The notes under the pieces are model-generated. The model worked only from the letters and a program-made list of their open reading frames with translations, had not been told where the DNA came from and searched no databases. The translations under genes were made by a program, and so were the position numbers. From NCBI GenBank assembly GCA_002751075.1, contig NAOQ01000455.1, forward strand, positions 35,019-61,784: a DNA stretch of 26,766 nt, read 5' to 3'. Origin of the DNA: Ichthyophonus hoferi. Lineage: Eukaryota > Opisthokonta > Ichthyosporea > Ichthyophonida > Ichthyophonidae. This document shows positions 22,342 through 26,766 of this stretch, in pieces. Numbering within the stretch: the first letter of the stretch is position 1; every line of letters starts with the position of its first letter.

Positions 22342-25300
22342 ATGGTACAACTTACAGCCATTTTAATAACTCTTTCATTTGTCCATGTGGGTAGCGCATT
22401 GTTTTGTGGCCCTAAAAGTCAAGATCACGGTAAACATTAATTTGCATGTTAGCTTTATAGGGGACATGCAGTGAACATACACATTGTAGATTCAGCATTG
22501 TTATACTTTCGTAATCTTTTCGTATGCCCCTTTTCTTGGAAGGCTTTCCCATGATTTTTCTTGAGCTTCGAATTTGATTCAATATATAAACACTTGGTAA
22601 TTTGTTGTTTGATTTTTTTTGCTAACCCCATATTTACCTACACATCAGTGGGTGGCCTTGACATACCAGATTTTAATTTTGCTCCTACAAACAACAGCAA
22701 TTTTTGGCGAGCTACATTGCCAGGTCTTCGCCATGTTAAACATGTATCAGTAAGCTATTATGGTGAACACCAAGCCACCTCTTCATTCACAAAGGCATAT
22801 AGCCATAAAAAAAATACGTCACAACTGATTTCTTTTCTATTTTTATTTTTACGCAGGTACTCTAGCACTGGTAAATTGAGAGTTGTCTTGTTATTGTTTA
22901 TAAGCCTACTACATCAAGGCACAATGTATTAGGAAGATCTAGTAGTTCTTATTACTGGTATGATTATTCACCACAGATCAGTTTCAGTAATCCAGAGGTT
23001 AATATTTTAGTAAATTTTACAGTGACTGTGGATGGTCTGCATTGTGGTCAAGTACAGGGCTATACTTCAGATGCAATTGTTACAAATACTTGCACAGGCG
23101 ATGGAGTTGAAGGTTTGGTAGTTGAGTTGAAAGCGGAAAATCCCATTCCCTTGAGCTTTATAAATTTTAATTTCAATGTGTGTGGAGATCTAGAAAGAGT
23201 ATCTAAAATTGAATGTAAGTATTGATTTTGACGTGAGATTTAATGAGACCTGTAGTCTATAAACACTTGGAGCTGAGGTTAAATTGTAGCATTAATTGGC
23301 ACTCAATTTAGCCATTTTTCCTGAAAGTTGACATAGAGGTTTTATGGCTAATTGCCCGAGTTGGAGTTTTAAGGTGAGGCCATTAGATCTAAAGGTTTTA
23401 TTTCTTAAAAAACCAAATACCCTATTATGCAGTACTTGGACAAAGGGCTACACAGTTTTCTACTTGGGGTAAGGGTTATGAGGCTTCCTTGGCCATTGAT
23501 GGTATTGGAGGTCCATGCGCCGATTCAAGCATAATCCAACCATCAAACTTGAGCCGACAATTACAGCCATGGTGGACTGTTGACATGGGTGCTCTAATCA
23601 CTGTCCATTCTATTGAGATATTTTTCTGAAATAAATGTTTACATAAATTCCTAATAATTGACATACAAATACCAAATAACATTAATTCATTTATTTTTCA
23701 ATGACCTCTCTTGGCTCATTATGGTGCATAATATCTAGATTTACTGAGCTTCTTTTTTTGCATTATTGCCTGTGGTCACTCTAAATATAGAGACTTATTG
23801 GCCTCGTTCAGTTATTCTACATATGTTGTATGTATAGCTATATATAACAGTCTTAAGCAATAATTGGTTCCACAGGTCTCTCATGGAGTAGTATTCTATC
23901 CTTTTGAACATTTGCGGTGTCACCCACCATATGTGGTTTATGTAGACAATCATTCGTGTGGCATACACACACACCCTGTTCCTACTTATAACAATTTTCA
24001 ACGTTTCACGATTTTTTGTGACTATCCTGTAACTAGCCAAATTTTGAAAATTGTGCTGTTGACTAATGTGTGTACGTGGCGCTATTGGGATCTCAGTCTA
24101 TGTGAGGTGGATGTGTGGGGAATCAAAAGGACTCAACGTAAGTTAACTACACTATCTGCATTCAATTCCATGTTTAACCAAGTGTTTTAGCAGCAGCTCT
24201 TTACCAGTATGTAGGAATGTGTTTTTACACACTTGCTCAATAATAAATAAAACCTGGTAACCAAGAGTTATGCAGTATACACACTTAAACTACTGGTACT
24301 AGTATTTTCTTGTATATATTTGTATACCTTCTAACCATTTGAATATTCAAATGCAGAAGTCAAGGGAGAGATGATTCCCCAAATTAATTGTAAGTATTGA
24401 TTTTTTCCTAATATCTGACGTGAGATTATTAGTGTATATGCCTATCTGGAGTTGATCCTCTATTGAACCATTAATGAGCATTTAAATTAGTCATTTTTCA
24501 TTGAGGTTGAGATAAGGGTTTTATGACCTTTTGCATGAGTTGGGTTTCTAAATCTAAATATATCTTTTGTTTCCTAGCTAAGAATCCTATTATGCAGTAT
24601 TTGGACTTAGGGCTGTACAGTCTTCTACCTGGAGTAAAGATACTATAGCCTCTATGGGTATTGATGGCAATCCCTACACATGCACCCAAACCTATGACAA
24701 TGTATCACAACAGCCATGGTGGGCTGTTGATATGGGCACCAATGCTACTATTCATTCTTTTAGGGTATTTTGCTGAGATAAATATTTATATACATTTTTA
24801 ATGGTTGGCATACAAATGTCTAGTAGCGTTAATTCATTTATCTTTTAGTGACCTCTTTTAGCTTATTATGTCTTACTATTTTAAAGTTTACAGAGCTTTT
24901 TCTTCACATTATTGGCTGTAGTTACATTACATATAGAGATTTATTGGCGTCATCTAGGTACTTTACAAATGCTGTATGCATAGCTATATATGACAGTCTT
25001 TAAATATTAATTCCCTCCATAGATCACCAATCGTCAATTCTATGAAAGTCGCCTTGGAAACCTTGAGGTTACTGTGGATAGTAAACTTTGTGGCTACAAA
25101 TATCTCTTGGCTAAACAATATTATTTTTGGGCTGAGTGTGGGAAACCAGTAATTGGCCAAATGTTGAAAATTCAACTTGTGGATGCTCCTGTAAAAGGAA
25201 TTCTCACTGTATGCGAGGTGGAGGTATAGTGATACTTACATGGTGAACATAAGTAGACCACTGAATTTGTATATGACTTTATGTTGAATAAAGTTTATTA

Positions 25301-26358
25301 GTAGCTCTCTGTAAGTTGTAGGAATTTGGTTTCACACACTTCCTTGACAATAATTGAAAACTGATATCCAATAGTTGTGTCATATGTTTAATTGTTTTAC
25401 TGGTACTAGAATGCTCCTGTACTTGCATATATTCTAACCAAGGCAATCTTTAAATGCAGGTATCTTAACAGACCCAGCAGTATCCAAAGTCCATTGTAAG
25501 TATTGATTTTGGTTTTATATTTTATATAAGATTATTATACATACCTGCAGGTAGCCTTATTTTTAGCATTTATGAGCACTCAATGTAGCCATTTTTTTTA
25601 GAGGTTGATTTAAAGGTGTTATGGCCACTTATAAGAGTTAGATTTTATATGCTAAGGCCATTAGATCTAAAGGTGATTTTGGTTACTGACTAAGAATCAT
25701 ATTATGCAGTAATTGGACTTTATTATAAACAGTCTTCTACGTTTGATGATGATGTAAAATATTCATCCTCTATGGCTATTGATGGTGATTACTACACATG
25801 TACCTTTACTAAATACTACTTCACAAACAAGCCAGGGTGGAAAGTTTTTAAGGGTCGGGAAGTTACTGTCCATTCGTTTAAGGTAATTGAATAAGATAAT
25901 TATTTATAAACATTCCTAATGATTGGTTTAAAAATGTCAAATAATATTAATTCAATTATCTTTCAGTAACCTTGATTGGCTCAATTATGTGATGAAATAT
26001 CTATGTCTACAGAACTTTGTTTTCACATTACTGGCTGTGGTACCATTACATATGGACATTGCCATCATCTCGTTATTTACATGCGTCATATGTATAGCTA
26101 TATATGCCAATGTTTAAACAATAATTCCTTTCATAGATAACCAATCATCGTTGGTATATGAAATACCTTGGAAATGTTGTAATTACCGTGGATGGTAAAC
26201 CATGTGGCCCTAAGTTTGCATTTGCTGATGTTTCTGTTTTGTGGGTGGATTGCCCGGAACCTGTAACTGGAAAAGTGTTGAAGATCCAACTGATGGAGGT
26301 TACTTATTATGAAATTCTCACCATATGCGAGGTGGAGGTGTGGGGATACATAAATTAA
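22342..26358 (+). CDS. Secreted multi-domain fucolectin/FTP (F5/8-C-like) protein, partly decayed or alternatively ended
   Basis: Proposed exons: 22342-22429, 22649-22749, 22977-23214, 23433-23617, 23876-24137, 24357-24389, 24598-24764, 25023-25229, 25460-25495, 25710-25882 and 26137-26358. Exon 1 encodes a signal peptide (VQLTAILITLSFVHVGSA, then LFCGPK). Each domain is split at the same phase-0 intron. The N-halves read like LLGQRATQFSTW, AIDG, then PWWTVDMG. The C-halves read like NLEVTVDSKLCG, then PVIGQMLKIQL and LTVCEVEV, the hallmark end of FTP domains (eel fucolectin, tachylectin-4, pentraxin-1). Domain 1 is diverged and lacks the N-terminal strand. Such domains bind fucose or other glycans, often in innate immunity; the classical sugar-binding His and Arg residues are not evident here. 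Oddities: the domain 2 N-half lacks a GT donor (AT at 23618-23619), and the domain 3 C-half ends in TAG at 25227-25229, so domain 4 may be unreachable in one transcript. AATAAA lies at 26398-26403. The subtelomeric position fits fast turnover. Confidence 0.7.
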
Positions 26359-26460
26359 GGTAAGTTAAACATTGTATCTGTATATGACAACTTGTGCAAT
26401 AAAGTTTGTTAGCAGCTCTCTGCTCGTATGTGAGGATTTCTGTTTACACACTTCTTCAAG
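23215..26460 (+). repeat. Three tandem 1.1-kb segmental duplications, each one FTP domain with its introns and 3'-UTR-like tail
   Basis: The unit starts are 23215, 24390 and 25496, all at a GTAAGTATTG donor, so the periods are 1175 and 1106 bases. Shared landmarks in each unit are, in order: the donor, a TTAGCCATTTTT-like segment, an AAGGTTTTATGG-like segment, TATTATGCAG as acceptor, the N-half exon, an intron with ATAGCTATATAT near its end, the C-half exon, an AATAAA-type stretch with TAGCAGCTCT and a TTTACACACTT-like tail, and (units 1-2) a small linker exon ending in T before the next GTAAGTATTG. Copying therefore included coding and non-coding DNA together, which implies unequal crossing-over rather than exon shuffling. 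Confidence 0.85.
25227..25292 (+). other. In-frame stop and AATAAA inside the array (possible internal gene end)
   Basis: In unit 2 the domain ends CEVEV-stop (TAG, 25227-25229), where unit 3 has CEVEVWGYIN-stop and unit 1 has CEVDVWG running to a good GTAAGT donor. The unit 2 donor equivalent is lost. An AATAAA lies about 60 bases later (near 25286), at the same place as the terminal AATAAA of unit 3 (26398-26403). Unit 2 may thus be a real 3' end, or a broken link to unit 3. Confidence 0.55.
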
Positions 26461-26680
26461 ATCAAAAATACATGTGTACATACATAACATAGAGTTACAT
26501 TTAGTTATTTTATTTTGTGTTTGATAATTGATTTATAAAGTTTCATATTGTAACCATGACTCTTTCCGTCCGTTAACCAGGTTCATATAAGCCCAACCTA
26601 GTAGATAGGGCTTTGCAAGATTATCGAACGTAACTTATAGCCTCGGCTGTTTGGTATTTGGAGTGGGCCATTATTCAGAA
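26359..26680. other. 3'-UTR and subtelomeric spacer
   Basis: After the stop codon at 26358, AATAAA lies at 26398-26403. The remaining roughly 275 bases before the telomere array are non-repetitive, with no gene or known subtelomeric repeat that I recognise. A short stem (AAGCCC ... GGGCTT, about 26590-26614) is present but does not form a tRNA. Confidence 0.55.
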
Positions 26681-26766
26681 GGGTTTAGGGTTTAGGGTTT
26701 AGGGTTTAGGGTTTAGGGTTTAGGGTTTAGGGTTTAGGGTTAGGGTTTAGGGTTTAGGGTTTAGGG
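26681..26766 (+). repeat. Telomere repeat array, TTTAGGG type with one TTAGGG variant
   Basis: After a starting GGG there are eight TTTAGGG units (26684-26739), one TTAGGG (26740-26745) and three more TTTAGGG units to the window end. The G-rich strand runs 5' to 3' toward the edge, as expected for a right-hand chromosome end made by telomerase. TTTAGGG is the usual plant and green-algal repeat and occurs in some alveolates, while TTAGGG is the usual animal repeat. Confidence 0.95.

Noticed and set aside
22860-22976. Open stretch before the domain 1 C-half exon, with an AAG acceptor at about 22906
   Set aside because: Starting at 22977 gives a C-half the same length as the matching part of unit 2 (24 residues to the Cys-Gly), so the extra stretch is more likely intron.
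24498-25175. Minus-strand open frames within the FTP array
   Set aside because: They are complements of plus-strand exons that show domain hallmarks and consistent phases.
26570-26640. Stem and GGTTCATA-like word near the telomere, considered as a tRNA
   Set aside because: No acceptor, D and anticodon arms can be laid out around it.

Overview
The window looks like the end of a nuclear chromosome from an AT-rich eukaryote with many introns. The last 86 bases are a Arabidopsis-type telomere array (eleven TTTAGGG and one TTAGGG), with the G-rich strand running toward the window end, so the right edge is a real or near-real chromosome terminus. Gene content points to an animal or close holozoan relative: a G3BP/Rasputin stress-granule protein, a WWE-DDHD protein of the SEC23IP/DDHD2 family, and a secreted protein made of fucolectin-type (FTP / F5/8-C-like) domains. 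I could not name the species. Plant-type telomere repeats beside animal-like genes are unusual in themselves.

Layout. 1-2703: AT-rich non-coding DNA starting with poly-T. 2704-7118 (+): G3BP-like gene whose exons I could join completely (about 468 codons), with NTF2-like, acidic linker, RRM and RGG parts and a tandem array of five related small exons in the linker. 7119-10095: intergenic, tail-to-tail with the next gene. 10096-19034 (-): SEC23IP/DDHD-like gene, 16 exons counting the gap-flanking duplicate once, about 1379 codons, with a 2.4-kb first exon encoding a Gln/Pro/Ser/Thr/Asn-rich N-terminus, then WWE, lipase-like and DDHD regions. It contains a 242-base assembly gap flanked by an identical 219-base duplication, a decayed copy of one exon, a likely GC-AG intron and a degenerate lipase motif. 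19035-22341: a 3.3-kb region between divergent gene starts with a cluster of CRE-like sites and a pair of strong hairpins. 22342-26358 (+): secreted multi-FTP-domain gene built from three tandem 1.1-kb units in which exons, introns and 3'-UTR-like sequence were copied together, with signs of decay or alternative ends. 26404-26680 is the subtelomere and 26681-26766 the telomere.

The three genes do not form an obvious pathway. G3BP acts on cytoplasmic RNA, the SEC23IP-like protein at ER exit sites or in lipid metabolism, and the FTP protein outside the cell. The main biology to follow up is the subtelomeric lectin-like array, where introns look at least as conserved as exons, the tandem cassette exons in the G3BP gene, and a strong CCAAT/ATTGG enrichment in exons. 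All exon joins come from reading splice sites together with remembered family alignments; no search was run.
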